Assembly: GCF_036323735.1 (NCBI RefSeq)
Contig: NC_086023.1
Location: 19,079,001 to 19,143,000 of the forward strand
Length of the DNA: 64,000 nt
From: Rattus norvegicus
Lineage: Eukaryota; Chordata; Mammalia; Rodentia; Muridae
Direction: 5' to 3'
The position numbers were made by a program, and so were the translations under genes. This document shows positions 22,228 through 33,795 of this stretch, piece after piece. Each line of letters starts with the position of its first letter. Positions within the stretch are counted from its first letter, which is position 1. The notes beneath the pieces were generated by a model. The model worked only from the letters and a program-made list of their open reading frames with translations, did not search any database and was not told the origin of the DNA.

Positions 22228-24897
22228 TTTTTTGATATTTTATTTATTTACATTTCAAATGTTATCCCCTTTTCCTGTTTCCCCTCTGCAAACCCCCATC
22301 CCATCCCCCATCTCCCTGCTTCTAAGAGGGTATTCTCCCAACCACCGACTCCTACCTCCCTGTCTTGGCATTCCCCTACACTGGGGCATCTATCCTTCAC
22401 AGGGCCAAGGGCCTCTCCTTCCACTGATGCCAGATAAGGCCATCCTCTGCTACATATGCACCTGGAGCCATGGGTCCCTCCATGTGTATTCTTTGGTTGG
22501 TGGTTTAGTCCCTGGGAACTCTGGGGGGCTAGGGGAGCTGGGTTCTGGTTGGTTGATATTGTTGTTCTTCCAGTGGGATTGTAAACCCCTTCAGCTCCTT
22601 CAGTTCTTTCCCTAACTCCTCCATTGGAGTCCCATGCTTAGTCTAATGGTTGGCTTCGAGTATCCCCCCCCCTCTGTATTTGTCAGGCTCTGGCAGAGCC
22701 TGCCAGGCAACAGCTATATCAGCCTCCTGTCAGCAAGCACTTCTTGGCATCAGCTAGTGTCTAGGTTTGGTAGACATGGTATATGGGATGGATGCCCAAG
22801 TGAGATAGTCTCTGGATGGCCTTTCCCTCAGCCTCTGCTCCATACTTTATCCCCATATTTCATTTAGACATGAGCAATTCTGGGTAAAATTTTGGAGATG
22901 AGTGGATAGTCTGATCCCCCAACCATGGGCCTTGCCTAAACTCTGTTTATGTTCTCTCCAGGTCCTCCCTCCCCTTTGGTGGGCATTTCAGGTCATCTCT
23001 TCCCAAATGGGTCCTGGGAGCCTCTTGCTTTCCTGGCATCTGGGACTTTCTGGTAGCTATTACCAGTTCCCTATTCCCCATTGCTAAACACTTCTGGTCA
23101 ATCTCCTGACCTTCTGTATATATCCCCAGCTCCTCCCTTACCTGATGCTGCCTTCCCTTTTCCCCTCCCTGTCCTCTCTTCCTCCCAGGTAGCTCCCACC
23201 CTCTACCTCCTGTGAATATTTTGTTCCCCTTTCTAAGATGTACTGAAGCATCCACACTTTGGTCTTCCTACTTTTTGAGCTTCATATGGTCTGTGAGTTG
23301 TATCTTGGGTATTATATGCTTTTTGTCTAATATCCATTTATCAGTGAGTACATACTATGTGTATTCTTTTGTGACTAAGTTACCTCACTTAGGATGATAT
23401 TTTCTAATTCCATCCATTTGCCTATGAATTAATGATGTCATTATTTTTGATGGCTGAATACTACTCCATTGTGTACATGTACCACATTTTCTGTATCCAT
23501 TCCTCTGTTAAAGGGCATCTGGGTTCTTTCCAGCTTCTGGCTATTATAAATAAGGCTGCTATGAACATAGTGGAGCATGTGTCCTTGTTTTATGTTGGAG
23601 CATTTTTTGGGTATATGCCCAGGAATGGTATAGCTAGATCCTCAGGTAGTATTATGTCCAATTTTCTGAGGAACCTCCAGACTGATTTCCAGAGTGGTTG
23701 TACCAGCTTGCAACCCCACCAACAATGGAAGAGTGTTTTACTTTCTCCACATCCTTGCCAGCATCTGTTGTCACCTGAGTTTTTGATCTTAGCCATTCTG
23801 TCTGGTGTGAGGTAGAATCTCAGGGTTATTTTGATTTGCATTTGCTGATGGCTAGGGATGTAAAACATTTCCTTAGGTGCTTCTCAGCCATTCGATATTC
23901 CTCAGCTGAGAATTCTTTGTTTAGCTCTATACCCCATTTTTAATAGGGTGACTTGGCACTCTAGAGTCTAACTTCTTGAACTCTGTATATTTTGGATATT
24001 AGCTTTCTAGCAGATGTAGAATTGGTAAAGATTTTTTCCCAATCTGTTGGTGGATGTTTTGTCCTAATAACAGTGTCCTTTGCCTTACAATTGGTTTGCA
24101 GTTTTATGAGGTCCCATTTGTCAATTCTTGATTTTAGAGCATAAGCCATTGCTGTTTTGTTCAGGAAATTTTTCCTAGTACCCATGTGTTCAGAGTTCTT
24201 CCCCACTTTCTGATCTATTAGTTTCAGTGTATCTGGCTTTATCCAGAGGTCCTTGATCCACTTGGACTTTAGCTTTGTTCAAGGAGATAATGGATTGATT
24301 TTCACTCTTCTCCTTGCTGACCTCCAGTTGAAACAGCACCATTTGTTGAAATGCTATCTTTTTTCCACTAAATGGTTTAGCTTCTTTGTCAAAGGTCAAG
24401 TAACCATAGATGTGTGGGTTCATTTCTGGGTCTTCAATTCTATTCTACTGCTCAACCTGCCTGTCTCTGTACCAATACCATACAGTTTTTTAATCACTAT
24501 TGCTCTATAATATACCTTGAAGTCACGAATGGTGATTCCCCCAGAAGTTCTTTTATTGTTCAGAATAGTTGTCACTATCCTGGGTCTTTTGTTATTCCAA
24601 ATGAATTTGCAAATTGCTCTTTCTAACTCTATGAAGAATTGAATTGGAATTCTTATGGGGATTGCATTGAATCTGTAGATTGCTTTTGACAAGATGGCCA
24701 TTTTTACTATAGTAATCCTACCAATCCATGAACATGAGAGATCTTTCTGTCTACTGAGATCTTCTTCAATTTCTTTCTTAAGAGACTTGAAGTTCTTGTC
24801 ATACAGATTTTTCACTTGCTTGGCTAGAGTCATTCGAAGATATTTTATATTATTTCTGACTATTGTGAAGGGTGTTGTTTTCCAAGTTCCTACTTCC
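22228..24897 (-). mobile_element. 5'-truncated L1, minus sense
   Basis: Starts on the plus strand with T-rich sequence and tttacatttcaaatgttatc, the complement of the L1 3' end. It continues through 3' UTR (22,260-23,250), ORF2 C-terminal region and reverse-transcriptase fragments. ORF2 pieces at 24,420-24,902, 24,190-24,423 and 23,590-23,868 read as L1 RT thumb and Cys-rich C-terminal segments (for example [20 protein letters not shown]), separated by frameshifts. The element ends abruptly near 24,897, so it is 5' truncated. The part from 23,477 onward belongs to the inverted duplication, while 22,228-23,476 does not. Confidence 0.85.
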
Positions 24898-25560
24898 TGC
24901 ATGCTTGTCTTGAGATTTCATCAGACTATCTCCTCTCAAGGCCTGGTGGAAATAGTAGTGGAAAAACACTAAGAGCCACAAACAGTAGGTGACCAAAAGG
25001 AAACAGTGTTTTTCTGGCACATTAAGGCAGTTGCACTATGAAATTACAGAGATTGGGACAGCATGCACAAGATCTGCACAAGCTCAAACCAGGTAAAAAA
25101 TGGTAATAATGGAGTGAGAAAAACCAAAAGCTGAGGAGCTATATTGGTAATGTATATCTGCTAGGAAAATAAGGGTTAATTTTCTTTAAGGGTCTATTCT
25201 CTGGTAGGACTAACATGCTCCAGAAGATGGACACATGCCCAAAACTATACAAGTTATACTAATGAACTCCAGTACCAGGGCTGAATGGATGCTGTCATGC
25301 TTCTGGCCTTGATAATAATGGACTGAACCTCTGAACCTGTAAGTCAGACTCAAATGAAATGCCCTTTATAAGAGTTGCTTTGGAAGTTTCTGCTTGCGCC
25401 CAGAGCTGACCCTGTGACACAGCTTTCTGTACCCAGATCCCTCTGTGAGGAAGCCGGTCTCCAGGAGTGCTGACACAGACGCTTACAGGAGGGTCAAGCC
25501 ACTGTCAGAGACAGTAAGATCAGCTAACACCAGAGATAAGCAGATGGGGAGAAGTAAGGG
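23477..25560. repeat. Left arm of a 2.08-kb near-perfect inverted duplication
   Basis: Each position x pairs with position 64,775-x on the other strand. In the parts compared there was no gap and one mismatch (23,572 versus 41,203). The arm holds L1 ORF2 sequence (to about 24,897), 380 bp of non-L1 sequence, a partial URR1-like repeat (25,290-25,382) and L1 5' UTR (25,383-25,560). Identity stops abruptly: at 25,561 the sequence becomes unrelated, while below 23,477 both copies remain L1 but at much lower similarity. Confidence 0.95.
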
Positions 25561-25873
25561 CTAAGTATTAGACATTCAAGTGCTCCTTACTAAGCAGTTT
25601 GTTGGTTAGAACCCATGGGACTTTGCTCTTTGGTAGGATTTTTTTGCTCCCTAGAGCTACACTCTGTGTAAGACAGAGCAGTGGCCTGTTGTAATGTGAA
25701 GAAGAGCACAACATGGTTTACTCTACATTTCTCCCCAGTAACTAAAGGTTAAGTTTTTAAGGCCCTGCAATATCTTTGGAATTATACCAAAGAAGTTCAT
25801 TTTTGACCCATTTCTCTGATCTAAGGTAAATTCAAATTAAGCTGCATATTTTCCAATGCTAATATAATGTCTA
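25561..25873. other. No feature; spacer between inverted arm and provirus 2
   Basis: 313 bases without recognisable repeat or gene. It separates the left arm from the 3' LTR of provirus 2. Confidence 0.45.
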
Positions 25874-26320
25874 CGTCTAGTGCGTTGGGGGCCCTGGGTA
25901 CGGTCACACACAACCAGGACACAGGGGGTGCAGAGCAAAGGCAGAAGCAACTACATGCAGTTGCAAGCTTTATTAATCCTTGTATAGATATGAATATGCA
26001 CTACTACAATTTCCATTTTGGTAAGATACCATAAGATCATTATTCCCACGATCTCAGGAACAACTGAGGCAAGACTAAACAAAGAAATACGACTAAACAA
26101 AGGTTTCTTCTCAAAATCACCCCTCTTCTTATTATCAAAGTATACTTGCCATTACCAACAGAGCATGAGAACTGCTTCCACAGAAACAGGACACAGAAGA
26201 CCACAGTTTAAGGCCAAGTGAGAAAAACATTTTCTTCTCAAGGGCGGCATTCCAGCCCCTACTTGCACCTGTCCAGTCCTTACTTGACCCTGCTGGGAGC
26301 TGCATCTCTATGTCTTAACA
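25874..26320 (-). repeat. 3' LTR of provirus 2
   Basis: 447 bp. On the plus strand it begins cgtctagtgc (the mate begins tgtctagtgc, so the terminal TG/CA has decayed) and ends tgtcttaaca. The complement of aataaa appears within ctttattaatcc near 25,971. Its partner is the split LTR at 30,773-33,978. Confidence 0.88.
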
Positions 26321-26760
26321 ATTCCTTCTTTTTTCTTTTGTTTTAAAAGTAACACTTTCCATAATATAGCTAAATGCCCTTGTAGGGGTTTACTCATGCA
26401 AAAATAAAGCAACATAATATATAATGTACATAATATTATGGCAAAACTAGCCCATCCCAAGCTATGGAAAATACTTTGAAGCCAAGCCTTGGGATCTAAT
26501 CCTGTCAATTGATCAGTCAATAATTTAGCTATTTCTTCAGGGGTAGTATCTTCTAGCTGTTTACCAAAAGACATACGAACATCATATTTCAAGGCACTCT
26601 TTACTTTTGTAGCACTCTCATTACCTTCTAAATTGGCTTGAATTAACTTCCAGTCATGTTCTGTATCATTATACATATATTCAGTAACACAAAAATTAGT
26701 TGACTTCCAATCACAACTTAAATTCACATGTTTTTCAATAGATAACATCATTCGACCCAA
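26308..26760 (-). pseudogene. env transmembrane subunit, C-terminal part (150 codons)
   Basis: The frame shows an ectodomain with Cys in NLSCDWKSTNFCVTEY. A hydrophobic anchor follows at about residues 102-119 (WASFAIILCTLYIMLLYF), then a short basic tail ending in Lys residues. This is the layout of a betaretroviral transmembrane subunit. Its stop lies in the 3' LTR edge (26,308), as often seen in retroviruses. The frame is out of register with the upstream env piece; the break lies near 26,805-26,815, within a coiled-coil-like stretch. The first Met is internal and not a true start. Confidence 0.75.
26321..26345 (-). other. Polypurine tract of provirus 2
   Basis: The plus strand is pyrimidine-rich here (attccttcttttttctttt), giving a purine run on the minus strand directly before the 3' LTR, where the plus-strand primer is expected. 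Confidence 0.75.
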
Positions 26761-26786
26761 CCATTCTACTGTTTGTTTTAAAACAT

Positions 26787-27440
26787 CTATTTGATGTTGA
26801 AGTCTAGTATCATTTTACCTTGTTCTATCCATAACTCATATGAATCTTTATGCCAGTCTTCAACAAAATGCTCTGTCTGAATAGATGTTTTTAATGCTAT
26901 GCTGGAAACTCCTGCCAAGTAAGATACAATGACTCCAATCATGTTTTTACTTCTCTTTAGCAGATTATTAAAAAATTCACTAATCACATGATTAAGAGGA
27001 TCTTGAGACCAATGACATCCCAAATTAACAGGCATCCATACATATAATTCTTGCTGAATAATCATAATAGAATCTTGATTTATATTAAACTGAATAGATG
27101 AATTAATACATGAATACAAATGACAGCTAATATAAGCAAATACATTAGTAAAATTAGATCTACCTCTTAAAAACAAATATGGCATATGAATACAAGTAGT
27201 AGCCTTTTCTTTCTTTTTTTCTTTCTTTCTTTTTTTTTTTTTCGGAGCTGGGGACTGAACCCAGCGCTCTACCACTGAGCTAAATCCCCAACCCCTAACC
27301 TTTTCTTTTTTAAATGTGGTAAAATTATACTGAGAGGAAGACTGAACAGTCCCAGAAAAGCTTCCATTAGCAAGCACAACTTCTTCTAATGCAGCAGCAG
27401 TCTTCCACAAGTGAATTTGAAACGCAGTAGGATCTTCCAC
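26787..27440 (-). pseudogene. env surface-to-transmembrane piece with an in-frame ID SINE (217 codons)
   Basis: The frame begins in the surface subunit, is interrupted by residues encoded by an inserted ID element (roughly 48-80, containing a Lys/Glu-rich run), and then continues as env. Around residues 160-182 it has MIGVIVSYLAGVSSIALKTS, a fusion-peptide-like hydrophobic stretch followed by an ectodomain start. The ID insertion keeps the frame open, so the whole could be translated. A frameshift at the end joins it wrongly to the rest of the transmembrane subunit. Cys and Trp residues typical of the surface C-terminal region are still visible. Confidence 0.7.
27230..27297 (-). repeat. ID SINE with internal deletion, nested in env
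   Basis: On the minus strand it reads gttggggatttagctcagtg, gtagagcgc, then directly gggttcagtccccagctccg and an A-rich tail. About 20 bases that normally follow the A box are missing. Near-identical flanks (tagccttttcttt from 27,200 and taaccttttcttt from 27,296) are a target duplication with one difference. ID elements are copied from a BC1-type tRNA-Ala-derived RNA by L1 machinery. Confidence 0.88.
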
Positions 27441-27606
27441 AGAGGCCAGTCAATTATCAGCAATGCCACCATCTCCCCATACCATCAGCAAGAATCCATT
27501 AAGGTGTTCCTTCTCCTCTCTGGTCATCCTGGTAACATTAGACAAATCACAAGTGGTAACATTCCATTCTGAACATGATTAATAAATTGACCATAAGGAC
27601 CCCAAT

Positions 27607-28393
27607 TTATCTATTTATCTTGAATAATTTTTCCAAATGTGCCAAGGCAGTTCTTCCAATGAATGGGTGATATTTTAAGCCTATATAAGCAAATTGAGCA
27701 CAAATAGGATATACTGACTCACTAACAAATATAATGTTATTCCAGTTTTGGTTTATAGACCAAGCTGTCAAGAGAGTCCTGGAAACTGTAACATTTATTT
27801 CTGGTAATAGCCAACTTTGATAGCCCATTTGGAGTCATGGTCTCTGTCCTAAACATAAAGGCATCTTAGAGCCAGCATAAGTAAAATTATACAAAGTTCC
27901 ATCATGCTTGTTCAAATAAGTCAAATTATTCCAAGGAGATGATAAAATGTTTGGAGTGTTGTATAACACCACATCTGTTTCCCCTCAAGTAGAAGGCTCA
28001 AATAAGGGTGGATTAGGAATATAAGCCCAATAACTCAGCAGAAGATACTGTGAGTATAGCACACATTGCTAAAAATAAATGCTCAGCAGTAAAGAACTTT
28101 CCCGTACGAGACAACATTTTTCGTCCTTCAATGGTTAAATGCTTCACCTGACCCCAGGTAGGCAATGGGGTTGTCACTGTACGCATCCTTCTCTGTTGTT
28201 GTTTATCAATCTTAAGAGAAGCCATGGCCTCAGTAATGGAGGACACCTCCTTCATCTCTGAAGGACTTCCATCAGGAGAAAGTACAGCTGGTTTAATTGG
28301 ATTCCTGCAGGGATAGGGTGCAGTTCTTATCAGTCCGTGCTTGGATCCATCTTCCGGATAACCAGAGTTGTCTCCCATCCTGTAACAAGACAA
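27607..28393 (-). pseudogene. env surface-subunit and upstream fragments
   Basis: Two frames at 27,607-27,828 (73 codons) and 28,013-28,393 (126 codons) lie where the env surface subunit should start. The second ends in a hydrophobic stretch (FLAMCAILTVSSAELLGLY) that could be an env signal peptide. It is preceded by about 95 mostly charged residues including KIDKQQQRRMRT, which would be an unusually long leader, as known for betaretroviral Env. The two are separated by stops. Assignment relies on order between integrase and the transmembrane subunit. Confidence 0.55.
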
Positions 28394-28397
28394 AACC

Positions 28398-28972
28398 CTA
28401 TCCCCTACCTAAATACAGTAATGTCCCTTCCTGCCATTTAGCATCTCGGGCAATTTTTATCCATACTGGCTGTTCCATGCCTTCAGGAGGAAGTTCAATA
28501 AAATGTCTATCTGCTCTTGATAATACTTCACCTTGTGGTAAATTAAGAAAATTAATAACAAATAATGCTTGTGCCAATATAGCTCTGGGATTAGTCTGCA
28601 AACTCCAATCAGGCTGTGTAAGGTCATCTCTTTTCCTCCTTTTTAATTTTATAATTTGTTGTTTCAGGGTATGGTGAACTCTTTCAACAAAAACTTGCCC
28701 TTATGGATCGTATTCTATACCAGTAATATGTACAATATAATATTGTTGGCAAAATTGTTTAAATTTATATGAAATATATGCTGGCCATTATCAGTTTTAA
28801 TTTTAGAGGGCAGTCCCATAACAACAAAAGTTTCCAATAGATGCTGAATAACATGAGCAGTACATTCTCCAGGCAATAGCGTAGCCCATACAAATTTTGA
28901 AAAAGTATTTATGCTTACATGTATATATGAAAGGCGACCAAACTCAGAATATGGTTTACATCCATCTGCCAC
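28398..28972 (-). pseudogene. Integrase catalytic and C-terminal fragments
   Basis: The frame at 28,715-28,972 has the first catalytic region ([14 protein letters not shown], residues 18-31) and the second (KIKTDNG, residues 57-63). The first catalytic Asp reads Asn at residue 22, so this copy would lack that metal ligand. The frame is disrupted soon after the second motif, before the third acidic residue. A further 67-codon frame at 28,398-28,601 (with LFVINFLNL and PEGMEQPVWIK) fits the integrase C-terminal domain. Non-functional. Confidence 0.75.
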
Positions 28973-28999
28973 AATTCATTAGGTTGCATTCCTCTGGGA

Positions 29000-29560
29000 T
29001 TAGTGCCAGACAATACATCTTATATATAAAGGCGTAAAAATAGGACAATTAGCAATAATTTGTTTGACTTGAGAATAGGGAATCTTATATTTAATATGTA
29101 AATATCCTGCTTTGGCATGATTATGATTATGTTCTTCTTCTGGGGTAGCAAATGCCACTAATTGATCTACCATATGATTGCCAAATGCTAAAGGTCCTGG
29201 CAATTTTGAATGTGATCTAATATGTGTAATAAATATTCTAGAGTTTTGTAATAACAGTAGTCCTTTAATATGTGAGAATAACATATTTAATATAGGCTTA
29301 GATGTAGAAACAACAGCACTCACAATATTCTGTACTACTTCTACAACATAAGCTGAATCAGCTATAATATTTATACCATGAATAAAATCCTGTAATACAT
29401 TAATTACTGCTAATAATTCATTTTGTTGTACTGACCCAAAAGAAGATTCTTGTACCCAAAATTTATCTTTGGTCCAATAAGCACTCTTGGTTTTAGAGCC
29501 ATCAGTAAACATAGTAACAGCAGATGATAATGGATCAACAGAAATTAGTGTATTTATCAC
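29000..29560 (-). pseudogene. RNase H and integrase N-terminal domain (186 codons)
   Basis: RNase H motifs are clear: FTDGSK (Asp20), NELLAV (Glu48), IADSAYVV (Asp68) and NHMVDQLV (Asp132). All four metal-binding acidic residues are present. After about residue 140 the frame enters the integrase zinc-binding region, with His residues near 148 and 155 and Cys172 in NCPIF. A second Cys would be expected beside it but reads Phe, so the zinc site is broken. The frame begins where the RT connection frame ends (overlap at 29,557-29,560), a one-register change. Confidence 0.8.
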
Positions 29561-29940
29561 AAATTTTGTTTTCTAAAGCAATCCCACAATTTACTATGGG
29601 AAAGATGAAATTCAATATTTCCAGTGTAAGAAATCATGACTAATTGAAAAACCTCAGACATCTGCGTTAAATATTCCACTTTACCTTTACTTGATGGAAA
29701 AACAATAGCAGCACAATCATATCCCAACAGTGTAACAGGTCTTTGTCTGCCTTGTTGAACAATTGAAGAAATTTGTTCCTCATAAGTTGTTAATGTTTTA
29801 CTAAATTTATGTTTAGTATATATCCATTCTAAAGGCAACTCATCTTGAGCTAAAATGCCTGTATAATATTCAAAAGTATTTAAAATATATAATTTAATAA
29901 CTCTATCTGGATCAATACATGCCAAAATGCATCTTTCCAT
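29557..29940 (-). pseudogene. Reverse-transcriptase connection region (127 codons)
   Basis: Sequence such as LGYDCAAIVFPSSKG and the segment before SKLWDCF suit the connection region between RT thumb and RNase H of class II retroviruses. The RT palm (YXDD) is absent. Upstream, the minus-strand sequence turns directly into gag capsid sequence, marking an internal deletion that removed the rest of gag, protease and most of RT. Confidence 0.6.
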
Positions 29941-30205
29941 TTTCAGAAGAGATATCCTTGCATGCCTTTATATAAGCATTAATATCTCCAGTCTCCTTTA
30001 TAGGTAATAATGCTCTCTTACAGTCCTCATTAGCATTTTCAAAAGTAAGCCCTTTCAGTAGTTGTCCTCTAGCTTTCTCTCCTACTACTGTTCTTTCTAA
30101 TGTTAATTTTAGTATAGATAAAAACTTAATATATGGTTCATATAAAGTTACTGCCTTTTTCAACCAACCAATATCATCCTTTATCATAAGTTGGTTGGGC
30201 CACAC
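29912..30205 (-). pseudogene. gag capsid C-terminal fragment (97 codons)
   Basis: Contains QLLKGLTFENANEDCKRAL, typical of the capsid C-terminal domain in betaretroviruses, then INAYIKACKDI. It ends a few codons after the junction with RT sequence. No nucleocapsid zinc knuckles follow. Because 29,912-29,940 also lies in the RT frame, the deletion junction can be placed near 29,930. Confidence 0.7.
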
Positions 30206-30416
30206 CTTGAACTGGTGCTGGCCTAACTATAGGAAAAGAAAAAGCAGGTGAATTCATCATCATCATCCTCTGAATCTAATCCTTAACATGTCATCCTCGG
30301 GAAACGATGTAGAAAAATATTGTTTCAGGCAGCAGTGCAGACAGCGAAACTTTTACTTTCACTTTCGTCTTAATGAAGCTGTAGCTTCTTGTTCTGTATT
30401 CGTTATCACCCTGTCT

Positions 30417-30692
30417 TCATTCATGACCTTGAACACAGTAAAAATAACAGCCCAAATACACCAGAAGGGAATTGGAATCTTTTTGCCCTGCCTGACAGAC
30501 AGCCTTTTCCACCTTAGCTTTCACTTTGACCCAGATATCAGAATCTCTGGAACCCTTATCAGGGAACCAAGGAGTATACTCTCTTGCTGTCTCTAAACAC
30601 ATTTCTAAATCATACTGAGAGATATGAATTCCCTGCACTTTTAAAAGATGTTTAAGCATAACAAGATGAAGAGAAGATTTATCTTGTCCCAT
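30417..30692 (-). pseudogene. gag matrix N-terminal fragment (91 codons)
   Basis: The chosen start at 30,692 gives MGQDKSS, with Gly2 as a potential myristoylation site, about 55 bases downstream of the primer site. It continues with a helical region and YTPWFPDKGS, a matrix-like motif of betaretroviral Gag. The frame terminates at 30,417. The stretch between this and the capsid fragment (30,206-30,416) is disrupted. A longer upstream extension of the frame reaches into the leader and is not the gag start. Confidence 0.7.
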
Positions 30693-30746
30693 TTCCCTGC
30701 AATAAAATATACTTACCTTACCTGACCATCCTGACTTACCTTCAGG

Positions 30747-30764
30747 GTCCCTGTTTGGGTACCA
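30747..30764 (-). other. Primer-binding site, tRNA-Lys type, decayed
   Basis: The minus strand reads tggtacccaaacagggac. It resembles the tRNA-Lys3 complement with three differences, all C-to-T or G-to-A and consistent with CpG decay. It lies 8 bases from the LTR edge. Confidence 0.65.
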
Positions 30765-30772
30765 TTTGTCAA

Positions 30773-31043
30773 TGTCTAGTGCAATGGGGGCCCTGGGTTT
30801 GGTCGCACCCAACCAGGACACGGGGGGTGCAGAGAAAAGGCAGAAGCGACTGCACGCAGTTGCAAGCTTTATTAATCCTTATGTAGATATGAATATGCAT
30901 TACTACAATTTCCATTTTGGCAAGATACCATAAGATCATTATTCCTACGATACCAGGAACAACTGAGGCAAGACTAAACAAAGAAATATGACTAAACAAA
31001 GGTTTCTTCTCAAAATATTCACATAACAAATCACCCCCTTCTT
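30773..31043 (-). repeat. 5' LTR of provirus 2, R/U5-side part
   Basis: Begins tgtctagtgc on the plus strand and carries aataaa on the minus strand (ctttattaatcc near 30,868). It matches the 3' LTR until an L1 interrupts. One 15-base segment (attcacataacaaat region) is absent from the 3' LTR. Confidence 0.85.
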
Positions 31044-33795
31044 TTTTTTTCTTTTTTTTCTTTTTCTTTTTTTTATTAACTTGAGTGTTTCTTATTTACA
31101 TTTCGAGTGTTATTCCCTTTCCCGGTTTCCAGGCAAACATCCCCCTAATCCCTCCCCCTCCCCTTCTTTATGGGTGTTCCCCTCCCCACCCTCCCCCCAT
31201 TACTGCCCTCCCCCCAACAATCACGTTCACTGGGGGTTCAGTCTTAGCAGGACCAAGGGCTTCCCCTTCCACTGGTGATCTTACTAGAATATTCATTGCT
31301 ACCTATGAGGTCATAGTCCAGGGTCAGTCCATGTATAGTCTTTAGGTAGTGGCTTAGTCCCTGGAAGCTCTGGTTGCTTGGTATTGTTCTTCATATGGGG
31401 TCTCGAGCACCTTCAAGCTTTCCAGTTCTTTCTCTGATTCCTTCAACGGGGGTCCTGTTCTCAGTTCAGTGGTTTGCTGCTGGCATTCGCCCCTGTATTT
31501 GCTGTATTCTGGCTGTGTCTCTCAGGAGCGATCTACATCCGGCTCCTGTCGGCCTGCACTTCTTTGCTGCACTCATCTTGTCTAATTGGATGGCTGTATA
31601 TGTATGGGCCACATGTGGGGCAGGCTCTGAATGGTGTTCCTTCTGTGTCTGTTTTAATCTTTGCCTCTCTATTCCCTGCCAAGAGTATTCTTGTTCCCCT
31701 TTTAAAGAAGGAGTGAAGCATTCACATTTTGATCATCTGTCTTGAGTTTCATTTGTTCTAGGCATCTAGGGTAATTCAAGCATTTGGGCTAATAGCCACT
31801 TATCAGTGAGTGCATACCATGTACGTCTTTCTGTGTTTGGGTTAGCTCACTCAGGATGATATTTTCCAGTTCCAACCATTTGCCTACGAATTTCATAAAG
31901 TCGTTGTTTTTGATAGCTGAGTAATATTCCATTGTGTAGATGTACCACATTTTCTGTATCCATTCCTCTGTTGAAGGGCATCTGGGTTCTTTCCAGCTTC
32001 TGGCTATTATAAATAAGGCTGCAATGAACATAGTGGAGCACGTGTCTTTTTTATATGTTGGGGCATCTTTTGGGTATATGCCCAAGAGAGGTATAGCTGG
32101 ATCCTCAGGCAGTTCAATGTCCAATTTTCTGAGGATCCTCCAGACTGATTTCCAGAATGGTTGTACCAGTTTGCAATCCCACCAACAATGGAGGAGTGTT
32201 CCTCTTTCTCCACATCCTCGCCAGCATCTGTTGTCCCCTGAGTTTTTGATCTTAGCCATTCTCACTGGTGTGAGGTGAAATCTCAGGGTTGTTTTGATTT
32301 GCATTTCCCTTATGACTAAAGATGTTGAACATTTCTTTAGGTGTTTCTCCGCCATTCGGCATTCCTCAGCTGTGAATTCTTTGTTTAGCTCTGAGCCCCA
32401 TTTTTAATAGGGTTATTTGTTTCCCTGCGGTCTAACTTCTTGAGTTCTTTGTATATTTTGGATATAAGGCCTCTATCTGTTGTAGGATTGGTAAAGATCT
32501 TTTCCCAATCTGTTGGTTGCCGTTTTGTCCTAACCACAGTGTCCTTTGCCTTACAGAAGCTTTGCAGTTTTATGAGATCCCATTTGTCGATTCTTGATCT
32601 TAGAGCATAAGCCATTGGTGTTTTGTTCAGGAAATTTTTTCCAGTGCCCATGTGTTCCAGATGCTTCCCTAATTTTTCTTCTATTAGTTTGAGTGTGTCT
32701 GCTTTGATGTGGAGGTCCTTGATCCACTTGGACTTAAGCTTTGTACAGGGTGATAAGCATGGATCGATCTGCATTCTTCTACATGTTGACCTCCAGTTGA
32801 ACCAGCACCATTTGCTGAAAATGCTATCTTTTTTCCATTGGATGGTTTTGGCTCCTTTGTCAAAAATCAAGTGACCATAGGTGTGTGGGTTCATTTCTGG
32901 GTCTTCAATTCTATTCCATTGGTCTATCTGTCTGTCTCTGTACCAATACCATGCAGTTTTTATCACTATTGCTCTGTAATACTGCTTGAGTTCAGGGATA
33001 GTGATTCCCCCTGAAGTCCTTTTATTGTTGAGGATAGCTTTAGCTATCCTGGGTTTTTTGTTATTCCAGATGAATTTGCAAATTGTTCTGTCTAACTCTT
33101 TGAAGAATTGGATTGGTATTTTGATGGGGATTGCATTGAATCTGTAGATCACTTTTGGTAAAATGGCCATTTTTACTATATTAATCCTGCCAATCCATGA
33201 GCATGGGAGATCTTTCCATCTTCTGAGGTCTTCTTCAATTTCCTTCTTCAGTGTCTTGAAGTTCTTATTGTACAGATCTTTTACTTGCTTTGTTAAAGTC
33301 ACTCCGAGGTACTTTATATTATTTGGGTCTATTATGAAGGGTGTCGTTTCCCTAATTTCTTTCTCGGCTTGTTTCTCTTTTGTATAGAGGAAGGCAACTG
33401 ATTTATTTGAGTTAATTTTATACCCAGCCACTTTGCTGAAGTTGTTTATCAGCTTTAGTAGTTCTCTGGTGGAACTTTTGGGATCACTTAAATATACTAT
33501 CATATCATCTGCAAATAGTGATATTTTGACTTCTTCTTTTCCGATCTGTATCCCCTTGACCTCCTTTTGTTGTCTGATTGCTCTGGCTAGAACTTCAAGA
33601 ACTATATTGAATAAGTAGGGAGAGAGTGGGCAGCCTTGTCTAGTCCCTGATTTTAGTGGGATTGCTTCAAGTTTCTCTCCATTTAGTTTAATGTTAGCAA
33701 CTGGTTTGCTGTATATGGCTTTTACTATGTTCAGGTATGGGCCTTGAATTCCTATTCTTTCCAGGACTTTTATCATGAAGGGGTGTTGAATTTTG
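31044..33795 (-). mobile_element. 5'-truncated L1 (about 2.75 kb) inserted in the 5' LTR of provirus 2
   Basis: Starts with a T-rich tract (A-tail of a minus-sense L1), then a rat-type L1 3' UTR (31,080-31,800), ORF2 C-terminal region (31,789-32,355) and ORF2 reverse transcriptase up to 33,795. A shared ttctt/cttctt at both edges (near 31,038-31,043 and 33,796-33,800) is a minimal target duplication. The coding region has only one break, a frameshift near 32,390, and the C-terminal part reads through GDNRCWRGCGERG, a Cys-rich motif. The 3' UTR is close to that of the copy at 41,300-42,165, so this belongs to a younger rat L1 group than the one at 22.2-24.9 kb. Confidence 0.92.

Noticed and set aside
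22232..23815. Several plus-strand frames of 77-127 codons
   Set aside because: All antisense to L1 3' UTR and ORF2.
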